From Atherix ibis (Eukaryota > Arthropoda > Insecta > Diptera > Athericidae), in the NCBI GenBank assembly GCA_958298945.1, contig OY282606.1, positions 73,395,622 through 73,459,621 on the forward strand: a DNA stretch of 64,000 nt, written 5' to 3'. The notes beneath the pieces are model-generated. The model was not told the origin of the DNA, searched no databases, and worked only from the letters and a program-made list of their open reading frames with translations. Below are positions 1-11,992 of this stretch, piece after piece (the first letter of the stretch is position 1; every line of letters begins with the position of its first letter). The position numbers were made by a program, and so were the translations under genes.

Positions 1-130
1 AAATTATATAAAGAACAAAAGTAACCTTCCAATATGCTATCATATATTTAGAAGAGCTACAAATAAAAAAATATTATATGACCCAAACCAGAATTTTGAA
101 AATATGCAAGAAGAACTAAGATACGACATG

Positions 131-358
131 TACGAGCCCTTTTTTATATGTATTGATCCAGGGCAAAAAATTTTATTATGTGTTAGCATATGAACTCATA
201 CAGGTTAATTTTTTTATCAACAAAATATATTATATTTTTTACTTTAAGATACAACAATTCTCTAAATTTTCCAGAAAAATTTTTTGTATTTTATTTATCT
301 AGAAGTATTTTATATATCAATTACAAAAGAAACATCTATTTCATATGTATTGGTCTAG
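131..358 (+). repeat. Left terminal inverted repeat of the long-TIR Tc1 element
   Basis: This arm matches the reverse complement of 1292-1519 over its whole length with only a few differences. It starts at a TA and ends at the TGGTCTAG just before the transposase remnant. Short open frames inside it are incidental. Confidence 0.9.
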
Positions 359-420
359 CCATTAAAACTCATCAAACTTGTACGGAATTGTCTTTAATAC
401 TTTGTAACATCCCCTTTCGC

Positions 421-1162
421 ACTCAAAACTTCCTTTATTCGAAGGGAATAAAGTACTTTATATACAATTAAATATAGATTTCCTACACCATTAGCTGACA
501 TGCAGCCCCATACCATCACCGTTGCTGGAAATTTAACTTTTCGGCTGAAACAGTCTGAATGAAAGGCTTCGTCTTTTCTCCTTATAACTCTCTTCCTTGA
601 GTCTCCAACCGCAACCTCAAAACGGGACTCATCACTCCATATAATATTTTCCCATTGACGAGGGATCCAATTCTGACGCTCCTTGGCCCATTTTAGACGT
701 CTCTTTTTTTGCTTTTCCGTCAGCAATGGTTTTTCTTTGGCCTGTAAATTAAAAATTATTTTTTATGTTTATTTAAATTTAAAAAAAATACGAATTATGC
801 ACCTAACTTACTTTATAAAAACCGTACCCAACTTTTTTCATTGCCCTGTGCACAGTTACAGCTGAAACTGTCCTCTTGAGCATTTTACCCCATAAAACCG
901 AAATTTCCTCGCAGGTATCTCGTCGATTTGCCTTCAATATTCTCTCCAATGCTCGATAATCCTGCTCACTAAACGTACTTGGACGGCCAGATTTCTTTTT
1001 AATGTCAATGTTTTTATTTTTTTTATAAAGATTTATTATATTTTGGATAGAAGATCTTGATAAAAATAAATCTTTTGCAATTTTATAAGCACTTTTTCCA
1101 TTATTTGATGACTCAATTATAATTTTTCTGATATCAGCCGATATTGCCTTCCCACGTGCCAT
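421..1162 (-). pseudogene. Tc1-like transposase, intron-containing, missing the central catalytic part
   Basis: Exon 1 (1162-812) starts MARGKAISADIRK and carries the paired helix-turn-helix DNA-binding region (GKSAYKIAKDLFLSRSSIQ, then SGRPSTFSEQDYRALER). A 70-bp intron (811-742) with GTAAGT donor and TTTACAG acceptor joins GYGFYK in phase 0 to AKEKPLLTEKQKKRR. Exon 2 has the first catalytic Asp in WSDESRFEV and the MVWGCMS block. It then jumps from NGVGNLYLI to a Tc1-type C-terminal end, RIKEVLSAKGDVTKY. The segment with the second Asp and the final Glu is absent, so the protein cannot be active. The deletion point lies near 455-465. Confidence 0.8.
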
Positions 1163-1291
1163 GGTGTACTCATACTGACCAGAATAAGTTCACATATTAC
1201 CACAATACAATTTTTTTTAAATACTGAGAAGTTAACGGGACTTTTTTTCAAAGAATAAAACAACCGACCTCAATACTAGAAAAATAGCTGC

Positions 1292-1519
1292 CTAGACCAA
1301 TACATATGAAATAGATGTTTCTTTTGTAATTGATATATAAAATACTTCTAGATAAATAAAATACAAAAAATTTTTCTGGAAAATTTAGAGAATTGTTGTA
1401 TCTTAAAGTAAAAAATATAATATATTTTGTTGATACAAAAATTAACCTGTATGAGTTCATATGCTAACACATAATAAAAATTTTTGCCCTGGATCAATAC
1501 ATATGAAATAGGGCTCGTA
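1292..1519 (-). repeat. Right terminal inverted repeat of the long-TIR Tc1 element
   Basis: Reverse-complement partner of 131-358. It lies upstream of the transposase start and so may hold its promoter, as in other Tc1-type elements; that role is inferred. Confidence 0.9.
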
Positions 1520-3040
1520 TATACCACAAAAAGACAGGAAAGTAAAAAACAAATACTGGTGGAAAGATAATATTACAAACAATTAAAAGACAATATCAAG
1601 AAGTAAATTGAAACTAGTTTAAGGCATAGGTTAAGTAGGTTTAGATAGTAAGTTTTACACTTAAAAAAAAAAAAAAAAAATTACATAACATGGTTTTCAG
1701 GAACAATTTCCATGATAAATTAAATAGAAATAAAATAAATATAAAGAAACAAAACATATAAATAAAAAAAAAAACATGATATAGAAAAAAAAACTAAAAA
1801 AAAAGGACTAAGGTCACATTTAATACAGAAGTTAGAGATCCTCAATGAGGACATTAAGTTGTAACAATAAGAAAAACATTGCTTTAGTATTTTTAAGTAA
1901 AACTTATACAAATTATAAAAACCAAATAAAATACATTCAAAAAAAAAAAAAAGAGTATATGATCGAATATAGTTTACAGAGTTTTTTTTTTAAATCAAAA
2001 AATAAGGAATTATCTGTTCTATGCAAGTACAGACGTGAATGTATTTGTTAGAATATATATATTTTTTTTACAGAAATTGTGAGTTTGGTAATAAATTTGA
2101 ATTATTAAAGTAACGTTGTTTGTATCATTTATTCCTTCTATGAAGTAGATATCGTATTAAAAAGAATTAAAATTATTAATAGAAATAATATAACAAATGT
2201 GAGGACAATAAATTATCTTTCCCACTTCTTTCTCATCTTCTTCTGCTTCTCTCTTCATTTACCTTTATATATGCATGCCTGGCTACAATAGCATAGCCAA
2301 AATTTCTTTTCTTCTCTCTTTTATTTTCACTGCATGATTTTTTGTGGTAGTGACCTTTGTGTCATTGCAAATACAAAAAAAGAACTGTATTGAGAATTAA
2401 AATTGCTAATAAAGCCCTTAACTGTATTGAGTACGAGTATTTATAGGAAAAATAGAAATTAAATAAATTCAACATTTTTATTGAAAATAAGACAAATTGT
2501 ATTGAAAATTTATATTGAAAAGTTATACCGAGCTTAACTGAATTTCAAATTTCTATTGGAAGGACCCTGTTTTTAAATTTTGTATTTGTATCGAAAAAGA
2601 AAAATGTAATTATATTAAGAATTAAAAAGGCAACATACAAACGCATTGAATTTTACATTTACTTTGAAAACAATAATTATTTGAATTATAATATAAAAAA
2701 ATAAAATTTAATTTTGTTGAAAATGTATATAAAAATGAAAGGGAAAAGTTAACTAACAGAATTTTAAAACAAAATGTATGGAAAATAAAAATTAATAGTA
2801 ATAAGATTTCATGGATTTTTCTTTAATTTAAGAATTTGTATTAGACATACAGATGACAAGTGTTTAAAATTTGTAATTGAAAAAAAAGGGCTTTGTTAAT
2901 TAAAAATTAAATAATTTTTATATAATTATTTTATTTAATTAAATGACTTTTTATTTAGGGTTTCTCCTCCTAGATTACTCGGTTATGTGATTATGGTTCC
3001 TTGAATCAAAATATGACTTAGAAGAGATGATTGTCGAAAT
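1520..3040. other. AT-rich non-coding stretch, no gene seen
   Basis: Long A and T runs and short open frames with low-complexity translations. It includes an A-run near 1663-1680 and a pyrimidine-rich stretch near 2215-2330. No motif, splice pattern or family resemblance was found. Confidence 0.6.
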
Positions 3041-3535
3041 CACAAAAGGTCGGTTGGGGCAGGCCAGGAAGAGCATTTCCATCTTAGGATCTCCCATTCC
3101 TTCCCCTTTTTTCTTTTATTTTTTTTAAGTTTCCTTTGAAACTTTTTCTTTTTATTAGTTTTTCTCTTTCTTTTTGTTTTTATTTTTTTCTCTTATTTTT
3201 TTTCTTTTTTTCGCCTATCTATTTACATTTTTGCAACTTTTTGCCTTTCCTCCCATTCTTTATTCCTTTTCCTCTTTGAGTTTTTTTCCGTTTTGTTCTT
3301 GCAATTTTTTATAATTCCTTTTCCTTTTACTTCCTTTGACCCTTTTATTATTTTTTTCTCATTTCCTTTCACCCTCGGGTATCTGCATAGTCCCCTTTAT
3401 GTTTTGCATGATCTTTTCTGTTTATGGTGGACGTAATTATTAGCACTAATTTCGAATCCCCCCACAATCTGCCCATAAAGCTAGCATCAAACATGACCAG
3501 CTGAAACATGTGCTGTCTCAGTAGGGTCGTCATTG
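3040..3535 (+). repeat. Dispersed repeat with a pyrimidine-tract core, copy 1
   Basis: The two ends match, in reverse complement, the ends of the block at 32940-33450. One shared end contains GGCAGGCCAGGAAGAGCATT; the other contains CACAATCTGCCCATAAAG. Between the ends lies about 350 bp of CT-rich simple sequence, whose partner at the second locus is AG-rich as expected for an inverted copy. It looks like a non-autonomous dispersed element that has expanded a polypyrimidine microsatellite. No coding capacity. Confidence 0.65.
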
Positions 3536-4840
3536 ACTATACTCCTGTTGAACTTAGCGTTTCAAAAATATATAATTTCTATCCAAATTTTAATACCTTC
3601 CGATGTATTCTTTTTCAAAAACTATAAAACAGTCTTAATCATAAGTTACAATTTCATTATCAATAGAAATGATTACTCTTCGATAACTGGTAACTGTTTC
3701 GCACATGTATTCAATTTATTAATATTTAATGATTTCAGTATTATTTGGCATTTTGTGATCTTTATTTATTTTTAACAATCTTACAACTATTTTCTAAATA
3801 TTGCTCATTCTTTGAATACGCACAATATGTTACATAGAAGCTTTCAGCGATAAAGCAATATATAACATCTTCTTTTGTATAGTAGTCAATAGAAAAACTG
3901 GTTTAATACAGACACTTGTTCATGACAGCATAACCAGGTTGAAAGAGTTCGGCAACCATAAAAATCTAATAAAACTGACAATTATGGTCATGAACTAAGT
4001 AACCAAGACTGCCGATTAACTAAGGAACGTATGTGGATCATTTTTAGACCAATAAAAGCATAGAAAGGTACCCTACAAAGCAACACAGCTTTGTGTATTT
4101 GATTGAAGAGCACATTTTTTTGCCGATGATGTAGACATATAACGTGCGCTATATCAATCAGGAAATGTTTGCCGAGAGGAGCTCTCCTAAAGTTGGAGCT
4201 GATGGGATGAAAGTGGAAACCAAGCAAACAATGGAACGTTGCGATTAAGATAAAAATGCATTAATGACCTTAGAAAATTTTCACTTCGACATCTATCCTT
4301 CCCAGTTCTCATGTAGTCTTTAGAATTTTCTATTCTTACAGTTGAATATTTTTTGTAACTACTAACAGACAATTCACAAATGTAAGGAACATTGAGGTTG
4401 CTATGATCACACTCTTACACACAATACAGAGCATCGATTATTACTCGGAGGATTTTCGATTGAAGGAATTGGATTCGACTGAGATTAGAATGCTTGGTTG
4501 GCCTCCAAAGTTCTGTTCCGTATGCCTTTATATTTTCGGTGAAAGAAAACACCGCTTTTTGTATTTAAATTTAATAATAATTTTGTTTTAAATGGAGTTT
4601 GTGCTGTTTTAAATACAGTAAATTACTTTTTGGCTGCAGAATCCGGTTTTTTGACAAAATTCTCAATGTTTGACTAATGGCCAAATTTCACTTTTTAGTT
4701 AATAAGTTATATTTGGATTGCTTGCACGATCCTTGGATTAATGATATATCCACTAAAAAAGTTGCGGGCGTTAAATGTCAAGATTCTCTCTGCCAATTAA
4801 CTGAGGGTTTCTGCACCTGTATGACACGGTTCTAGTATAA
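3536..4840. other. Unassigned AT-rich region
   Basis: A few open frames of 60-80 codons occur on both strands at 3988-4591, overlap one another and show no recognisable domain. A plus-strand reading near 4120 gives FFADDVDI, which recalls a reverse-transcriptase active site, but the surroundings do not support it. Confidence 0.5.
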
Positions 4841-4850
4841 CCATATTTCA

Positions 4851-5051
4851 TTACAGTCCATGCCTTCTAATTGGTGCCAAAAAAAATAATGTGCCTGATA
4901 CTATTTTCCGGACTGCTCCGGAGCGAAAACTGCATAAAACAGTAAATTTTTGAAAAGGCATGTTTTTTTCATGAATCTCAAGAGCATTTATCAAGCTCCA
5001 GATCCGATTATTTTTCTTATTTACAAATGTATCAAAATTAAAATGGGGCAC
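4851..5051 (-). pseudogene. Rosa-like mariner transposase fragment
   Basis: The minus-strand reading PHFNFDTFVNKKNNRIW, then HEKNMPFQKFTVLCSF, aligns by eye with HFHLGGYVNKQNCRIWGSEN and EKPMHAQRVTVWCGFW of the rosa transposase at 42567-43220. It covers only the stretch after the first catalytic Asp. Downstream minus-strand sequence to about 4690 is too decayed to follow. A short relic of the same superfamily is the best explanation. Confidence 0.45.
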
Positions 5052-5069
5052 GTTTAATTACCATAAAAA

Positions 5070-6480
5070 TAACTAAAAGGCCTTCGAGGAATATTCTTAA
5101 ATATTATTGCGCATGCAGGAGTTTTGATTTTATAGTAAAAATTTTCGAATTGGTCATCAAAAATTTAGAAGAGGAAAATTCAATTTAAGAGAGGACTTAT
5201 TGAATAAATTCTAGTTTAATGGACGAAACCTGGAATGAAATTATAAAGTTTTTTAGTGTGTGCTCCTTAAAATGACTAATCTTAAAAATGTCTACTCCAT
5301 TGCGTTCTTCAATTTTCCTGCTATTAAAAAAAAGGGTTTCCTTGCTAGTAAAATGGACATCTTTTCATCATTTTGGGACAATAAATAATGTTATTTCGAT
5401 TTTACTACTAGTAGGACTCGTATCCGGTATATTTGTATAGAAAACGCTCATATCTTAGTGTCACTCTAACGTGATATAGGTTATGTTGACAATTATTTAA
5501 TTGAAATTTTTAATATAATAAAGAGAATATCTAAAATTGATAACAAAATTGAAATAAGAAATTTGTATGAAATTATTTGATTAACGAATAAAATATTTTC
5601 AGCAAAGTATCAAAATATTCATTTTTGGTTTATTAACAAAAAAAATAGGGAAACTAAAATGAGTTGTTTGAACAACAACTAAAATGCATAATAAATAAAT
5701 TTCGGGTAATTTCACCCTGTAAGTCGTCTACGCTATTAAGAATAGATCCACGTAAAATTGAAAAAATAATGCTTCAATAATTATGCAAATTTTCCGAAAG
5801 TGGTCTTTTGAAATTGTCCGAGGGATGAAAATCGATTTCCATTGTAATTAATTCATTTCGATGCTATTTTTAATGGTTTTCTTGGACATATTTTCTAAAT
5901 AACTAATAGTATGAACAGTGGGAAGAAAAAGAAAATATGTTCAAAAATGTTGGAGATTTTTTGCCAAAAGTTTTTCTTATCAATTTCATCAAACAAATTA
6001 AGTTAATTCTATTAAAAAAGGATCAAAAGAAAGTGTACCTGAATTGGGATAAAAGCATTTTACCTAATATTGATGGAAATTTATAATTAAAATTTTTTAT
6101 GATAAATAATAAATTTATTGTTAATTTTTCGAATACAAGTTAATGTTAATAAATTTACGCATTTGTTTTGATAAGTCAACAGTTCTATATTTAAATTTTG
6201 CGTGTGTTGGGTAACGAAATGTTCGCGTCTAAAAGTTTACAAGAGATTTTTAATAAAATATGTTTCTTTAACACTTCTAAGAGTTCTCAGTGATTGTGAA
6301 TTTTCTATATTGAAGACTCGATTTAAATTTCGCGCCATTTTATTATATTTATATTAGAAGTACTGTTTTTTACAGATTTTATTTTATTATCAATGCAATT
6401 AGTTAATGTGCAACATCAACCGATAGAATAACGCATTAATTTCCGTACCAAACGAGTTCTTACGTGTAAGTCGACGTTTA
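5070..6480. other. AT-rich non-coding stretch, no gene seen
   Basis: No open frame of useful length, no splice-supported exon and no repeat shared with the rest of the window was noticed here. Confidence 0.55.
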
Positions 6481-6495
6481 ATCAACAAATTTGAG

Positions 6496-7025
6496 GTGAT
6501 ACTTTCGGTGATGGATGTAACGATTGAAAACGTCTGGAGCAGGAAAAGTGGCGCCATTATAGAAACATCATATCCTCCGTGTCACAATGTTTGTAGGAAA
6601 CGGATATGTAACTCAAATGAGTTCACATCCGGTTTCTATCATCTTCTTACAACAGATTCTATACAAATCCTGGGTATTACCATTACCCGTGGTGGAAGAT
6701 GGAATCTCCAGATTAATTACACTAACAACCGAATCAACTCCATTTTTAATATGGTGAAGATTCTGGTTAGTAATAAATGTAAGATTAGACAAAGTGAGGC
6801 TATCACAATAGCTAACGTCCTACTGGACGGAACGTTGCTCTATTGCCTCACTTTATGCTTAAGAATGCCAGTAGCTAGGCAAAGATGAATTGAAACAGCG
6901 ATCAATCGCTGCATTTGACTAGCCAGTGGAGTATACCGGGCTTTCTCGGTGGACTCTATTTTTACTGAAACTGATCATAAACCTAACTCACACCGCCTTT
7001 ACACATCCCGCATTATTTGAGTCGC
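6496..7025 (+). pseudogene. Non-LTR retrotransposon reverse transcriptase, C-terminal fragment
   Basis: The frame from about 6640 reads SIQILGITITRGGRWNLQIN, matching the LGI-x-hydrophobic-D-x-x-L-x-W block after the palm domain in non-LTR reverse transcriptases. The following thumb-like helix is NRINSIFNMVKILVS. The reading continues past the stop at 6886 with INRCI-LASGVYRAFSVDSIF, typical of the domain after the thumb in I/R1-like elements. Palm motifs and endonuclease are absent. It is a decayed insertion fragment. Confidence 0.55.
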
Positions 7026-7202
7026 TCAGAAAGCAATTTTTTTTGATATTTTCATAATAACTGTAACTGTTACTTCTGTTATTTAGAAATGTTTAGAATA
7101 CAAATTCGAAAAGGACGCCAAATTTGAATAAATATTACATTCAAGTGTTTGTAAAAATTATTGTGTTATCAAAAACATTAAATAATTTTTCTTTAATAAC
7201 TA

Positions 7203-8188
7203 TTGGGTTGTCCGAGAAGTAATTCCGTTTTTTTTAAATAAAACTGAAAGACGATTTTCTTATACTGAATTAATATTTTATTCAATTAAATATTGTCCAG
7301 TCTGATCCTATATCCTTTGCCATCTTTCTGGCAGTAGCATGATTTCACGCTCATAAAATGTTTGTTCTTTGCTGGTAAAAAACTGATCCAAGTGAGTTTT
7401 GACCTCCTCATTTGAATTAAACGTTTTACCGTCTAAAAATTTTTGTAGATACCGGAACAAATGATAATTGGAAGGTGCTAGATCTGGAGAGTATGGTGGG
7501 TATGGCAGTATATCCAATCCAAGCTCTAAAAGCTTTTCCCGAGTGGTCAGACTTGTATGTAGTTTCGCATTATCCAGTTAGAACACTATACCTTTCGTAT
7601 TGACAAATTATGGCGTTTTTTCTTTAAGTGAATCATTCAATTTATATAACTAATGACAGTACACCTAAAAATTGATCGTTGTTTGCTCGATAGAAGCTCA
7701 AATAAACGATTCCTTTGAAATCACACCAAACAGATAGCATAACCTTCTTTTGATGAATATTGGCTTTCGAAGTGCTTTGAGCCGGTTCATCTTTTCTACT
7801 CCAGGATCTTTTGCGCTTAACATTATTGTAATAAACCCATTTCTCGTCTCCAGTGATGATACGCTTCAAAAATGGATTATTTTCTTGGCGTTTGAGAAGC
7901 AAATCACAAACGTCAATGCGACGGTACAAATTTTTTTCCATAAGAAGATTAGGAACCCATATGTCGAGCTCTGAGATAAAACCTAGCTGTTTCAAATGAT
8001 CATGAACAGTCGAATTCGATAAATTTAATCTCTCAGCGATCTCACAAGTTGTTATTCGCCGGTTTGCATCAATTAATGCCTTTATTATGTCTTTATCAGC
8101 TTCAACTGTCCTTCAAAAAGGTGGTGCATCTTCGAGATCAAAATCGCCGGATCGAAATTTTGCAAACCAGTTTTGGCACTGGCACAAT
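7203..8188 (-). mobile_element. Mariner element truncated at its 5' end
   Basis: The TA at 7201-7202 is followed by TTGGGTTGTCCGAGAAGTAA, a mariner-type terminal repeat. The matching repeat at the other end is missing: around 8181-8192 the mariner reading changes into the repetitive gene remnant that starts at 8192. The element therefore lacks its promoter end and the first ~45 codons. Confidence 0.75.
7308..8180 (-). pseudogene. Mariner transposase, broken (D34D class)
   Basis: Read in pieces on the minus strand: WFAKFRSGDFDLEDAPP, then helix-turn-helix TCEIAERLNLSNSTVHDHLK, first Asp in ITGDEKWVYYNN, second Asp in LDNAKLHTSLTT, then YPPYSPDLAPSNYHLF. In the D34D pattern the third Asp should be the residue that is Asn here (PSNYHLF). 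Frames change between 7517 and 7642 and near 8000. The protein is dead through truncation, frameshifts and probable loss of a catalytic residue. Confidence 0.75.
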
Positions 8189-8506
8189 CTTAATGATCAT
8201 CATAAGCAAAATATTTATTTAAGGGGGTTGATTAGAATTTGTGCTATCAAAAGTCAGCGACCCAGAAATAACACCAAAGGACCAAGATCTCAGTCTTTTA
8301 AATTTTTTATTAGACTTAACGCGTAAGATGTTGGTATTTGCAAAAAATATTTTAAGGAAACATATCAAATAAGCAACGGGCGACTATATAATCCTTACTC
8401 AAAGGAAGAAATACCGCGGGCAGCATTTTGGTAATAAAAAAACAATCTAATATACAACAGATGAAAAAACGCATGCGGCTGAAGTTGAACACGATGAACA
8501 CTTGCG

Positions 8507-8523
8507 AAATGCAGACATTACCT
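8507..8523 (+). repeat. 17-bp target site duplication, left copy
   Basis: AAATGCAGACATTACCT occurs here and again at 11081-11097, directly bracketing the LINE. Removing one copy plus the LINE restores an open frame across the junction (LRNADIT followed by CNSMANDRL). Confidence 0.85.
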
Positions 8524-10742
8524 ACTCAATTCAACTTCGAGAATACTGAGTTAAAATCTTTCACGTCGTATAAGAACACGAACTGGAAAGAATTTAGGCA
8601 AGATGTAGATATGGCCATACCTAACGGAATGAATATTCCTTGCTTCAAGAACATAACCAATCAAGAAATTGACTTTCACATAGAAACCTTTAGTCAGATT
8701 GTCTCGGAGGTATTTCATAGACATTCAAGGCAACTGTCTAATAGTAGCCATCGATTTGATTCTCTCCCTGAGGACATTAAGAAAATGTATTGGTTGAAAA
8801 ATCGTTGGATAAGGGAAATGAAACGCATTTTCCGGAGAGAACTCAACACTACATCCTCAGATTATCGTCTCTTAGAGGCACAGGTTAACTGCATATCAAC
8901 TATGATACGCAATAAAGTTAAGAAACACTTTAATGAACAATTTTCTGAACGACTTTCAAAAATACGTCCAGGTCCTGATGCTTTCAAGCAGCTTAACGCG
9001 ATCACCGGTCGAAGGTCACTCAATAAAGTAACAGTTACCGATAATAACGACCGCGAAATAAAAGGGGGTCCAATTAATATTTCTAAAAACTTTGCCTCGT
9101 TTTATAAAGATCTTTACAACTTTAGTTCAAACTCACCTCTACGAACTCACGTAAATAATCAGGTCAATAGTTTTTTATCAAACGCCCCAACTCATGTTAC
9201 TACATTCAGCACTGATAACAGTGCAAGTAATCCCAGCCTTCTAGATGTGTTTATATTCGAAAACACACTCTACTCGGTAATAAAATCCTTAAATAATAAA
9301 AAGTCTGCCGGCATCGATAATATATCGAACTTTATGCTGAGAAAGCTTCCGAAAAAGAGTCTGCGTCCCTTAGTTGCAATATTTAATCACTATATTAACA
9401 ATTGCTACTTCCCTAAAACCTGGAAAATAGGTATTATCTTTAATATTCCAAAAACTCAAGGTAGAGCAGCCATCCAACAACATCGACCTATATCTCTTCT
9501 TCCCTGTTTGGGGAAAATATTAGAAAAAATCTTTTACGAAAAGGTAAATGAATTTTGTAATGAAAATAAAATTATTCCCGACTTTCAATTCGGATTTCGG
9601 AAAGGTCACTCAACTTTGGATGCTCTTTTCCTACTACATAGTGAGATAACAACTGGGTTAAACCGTAAAGAATCAACAGTTGCTTGCTCCCTAGATATAA
9701 CCAAAGCCTTTGACTCAGTTTGGCATAAGGGACTAGTGCACAAGCTATGCAAACTTGATTTCCCTCCACATATTACGCTGCTGCTGCACTCATTTCTTCA
9801 GGATAGATCATCCTGTGTTAGGTATCAGAACACGACTTCCGAATTCTTCTTAATAGGTAAAGGAGTTCCACAAGGCTCGGTATTAGGTCCCCTGCTGTAT
9901 TCAATATACACTGCAGATATACCAACAGCCGCAAAAGCACAAATGATACTATATGCAGACGACACTCTTGTTTATGCCAAAAGCAAATCACCAAAATTAG
10001 CTCTAAAGAGAACGCAAGAGCTACTTTTTAAAATTATAAATTATTATGATGACTGGAACTTATCAGTCAATCTTAATAAGTCGAATTTAATCTGTTTCCG
10101 TAATCCCAGCACTCGCGGACCGAGGAAAATTGCTACAAAGAGCAAAAAGCTGCGTATTCTGATTAAAAACACAGCTATCCCAGTCTCAAATGAACTAAAA
10201 TATTTAGGCATCAACTTTAACTCAATGTTCAAATTTAACCCACATGTTGAGTTAACTCTGAAGAAAGTCTACTTAGACGTCGGAAGGGGCTTAGTATAAA
10301 TACAAAGTTACTGTTTTATAAACAACTTATTCGGCCAATTATTGGATATGCATTTCCGATCTATTTAAGTTTTTTGAAAACGTATGCCAATAAAGTCCAT
10401 GTATTCGAAAGGTCAATCGTTAGGAAATGCCTTTCAAAATATCGTAAAATAGACGGTAAGCATTACTCCAACTCCTATATATATCAGAAAAGTAATCTTA
10501 CTCCTTTTATTTCATACATGGTTGGTCTAACCAAAAACTTTCTTCAGCATTTAATAGACCATACCAATCCACTCATTCAAGAGTCACTAGAAAGGATTAA
10601 TACCCAAGCCACCCAACACAGAAACTTATACAATGATTACCTCTATGCCTCACCAGTTATCATATCTGATTTTGCGAAGGACAATGATATTATGAACGTT
10701 CAGTTTTATAATTCCTTAACTCCCCATTTCCATTGTGGTTAG
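8524..10742 (+). pseudogene. LINE reverse transcriptase, N-truncated, one frameshift
   Basis: Long open frame with the canonical series: KSAGIDNISNFMLRKLP, FPKTWKIGIIFNIPK, HRPISLLPCLGKILEK, FQFGFRKGHSTLDAL, SLDITKAFDSVWH, GVPQGSVLGPLLY, LYADDTLVYA and LKYLGINFN. Active-site residues (D of DITKAF and the YADD pair) are intact. The frame ends at 10299, but the correct continuation (SINTKLLFYKQLIRPIIGYA) lies in another frame, so a single-base shift sits near 10287-10297. The C-terminal part then runs to 10742. The element is young enough that only one disabling indel is visible beyond the 5' loss. Confidence 0.85.
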
Positions 10743-11080
10743 CGGAAGCAACACACAATTCCCAAAAATTCCAAACTCCTAATCCCCTCTTCCTGAACAT
10801 TCCTTTCCCTAATTTTTATTATTTTTTATTATTAAGTCTAGAATTAAGTTTAGTTTGAAGGCAATTAAAAATATAGATAATTGTGTTTGAGCAAGCACAT
10901 ATAATTATTAAGCCATAGTTGTAAGCAATTCATGTACTTAGTCATTAAAAACTAATTTAATATATAAGCAAAAGATGTACAGAGCATGTTTTAGCTCTAC
11001 GTTTTAAATACCATGTAAATATGTACAAGTAATATGGAAATAATAAATGCTCTACTTTAAGTAAAAAAAAAGTAAAAAAA
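8524..11080 (+). mobile_element. 5'-truncated non-LTR retrotransposon (LINE)
   Basis: The element starts inside its own reading frame at TQFNFENTELKSF and runs through reverse transcriptase, a C-terminal domain and a 3' untranslated region to an A-rich tail (about 11059-11080). A 17-bp direct repeat flanks it. This is the standard signature of target-primed reverse transcription with 5' truncation. The apurinic endonuclease and any first ORF are missing. Motif style points to the Jockey/I side of the non-LTR tree. Confidence 0.85.
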
Positions 11081-11097
11081 AAATGCAGACATTACCT
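11081..11097 (+). repeat. 17-bp target site duplication, right copy
   Basis: Identical to 8507-8523 and placed directly after the A-rich tail of the LINE. Confidence 0.85.
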
Positions 11098-11842
11098 GTA
11101 ATAGTATGGCTAATGATCGATTAAGAGCTTCAGACGAAATGTACGTGTTTAGTTTCGATTTAGAAAATTCCAAAACTCTCCAAATCAGTGCCTTATTATA
11201 TAAGAAACTTATATGTATATACTCTTGGTTGTCATGATTTAAAAAATAACGAGGACTACATGTATGTTTGGCCTATAACCCAAGAATCGCGGATTTCACA
11301 AGAAGTGTCATTGTGTTTAACTAAACACATTAAATTATATAAAATGATTTGATAAAAATTATATTGTAGTCAGATTCGTGTACAGGGCAGAATCGAAATA
11401 TAAAAAAACTGTATTAAGTTGACTGAAATTGATTTAGAGTGAAGGCATAAAAGCTGAATTAATTAAGCTTAAATTTTTATTAAGTGGGCATAGTTGTTTA
11501 CCCAATGGCGCTGAATTTCCAGTAATAGAAGCTCATGGGAAAAAAATCACCATATTTCTAATCCTAGTGACTGGTATCACGTAATTCAAAATAGTAAAAG
11601 AAAAAACCCTTTAAGCATTGTCGAAATGAATAACCAAGATTTCCTTTTGCAAAAAACTATTGGAAGATAATATTATCAACAGAAAAAAATCAACAAGTGG
11701 ACTAACAGTCAATTAGCTTAATATGCGGTGGATAAAACATTAAGTTCAAATATATTGGGTTGATGCAAAAGTTATGACCGTTTTTAATGATCCTAGTTAA
11801 AAAAAATTTTTCTGCAGAAATGATGATAGTATCTTGTTTTAA

Positions 11843-11982
11843 ATGATTCCGTTGTATAAAGGATGCTTTCCCTCTACTTTCTATTCAGTTTTGGCCTGGC
11901 CAGAGTATTTGTATGATTCCGTTGTATAAAGGATGCTTTCCCTCTACTTTCTATTCAGTTTTGGCCTGGAAGAGCCCTTGTA
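11843..11982 (+). repeat. 70-bp tandem duplication in a mariner leader
   Basis: Positions 11843-11912 and 11913-11982 are nearly identical; both begin ATGATTCCGTTGTATAAAGG. Differences cluster at the end of each unit. Confidence 0.85.
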
Positions 11983-11992
11983 TTTTTTCAAA

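Larger units (their letters stand above)
131..1519 (-). mobile_element. Tc1-like DNA transposon with ~228-bp terminal inverted repeats, internally deleted
   Basis: The left end (131-358) and right end (1292-1519) are almost perfect reverse complements of about 228 bp, far longer than typical Tc1 ends. Each arm meets a TA dinucleotide (131-132 and 1518-1519), as expected for Tc1/mariner target duplication. Between the arms lies a minus-strand transposase with a clear intron and a missing catalytic section. The near identity of the arms suggests fairly recent movement, probably with enzyme supplied by a full-length relative. The outermost bases are CGAGCCC, not the CAGT common in Tc1 elements. 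Confidence 0.85.

Noticed and set aside
190..471. 93-codon plus-strand open frame
   Set aside because: It lies mostly within the left inverted repeat, and its start is repeated as the minus-strand frame at 1248-1460. It is a by-product of the repeat.
3988..4591. Open frames and an FADD-like reading that might be reverse transcriptase
   Set aside because: The motif stands alone; the GF, QG and LG blocks expected on either side are absent in all frames.
8428..8523. N-terminal extension of the LINE reverse transcriptase frame
   Set aside because: This stretch belongs to the interrupted target gene; the 17-bp target duplication shows the element starts at 8524.
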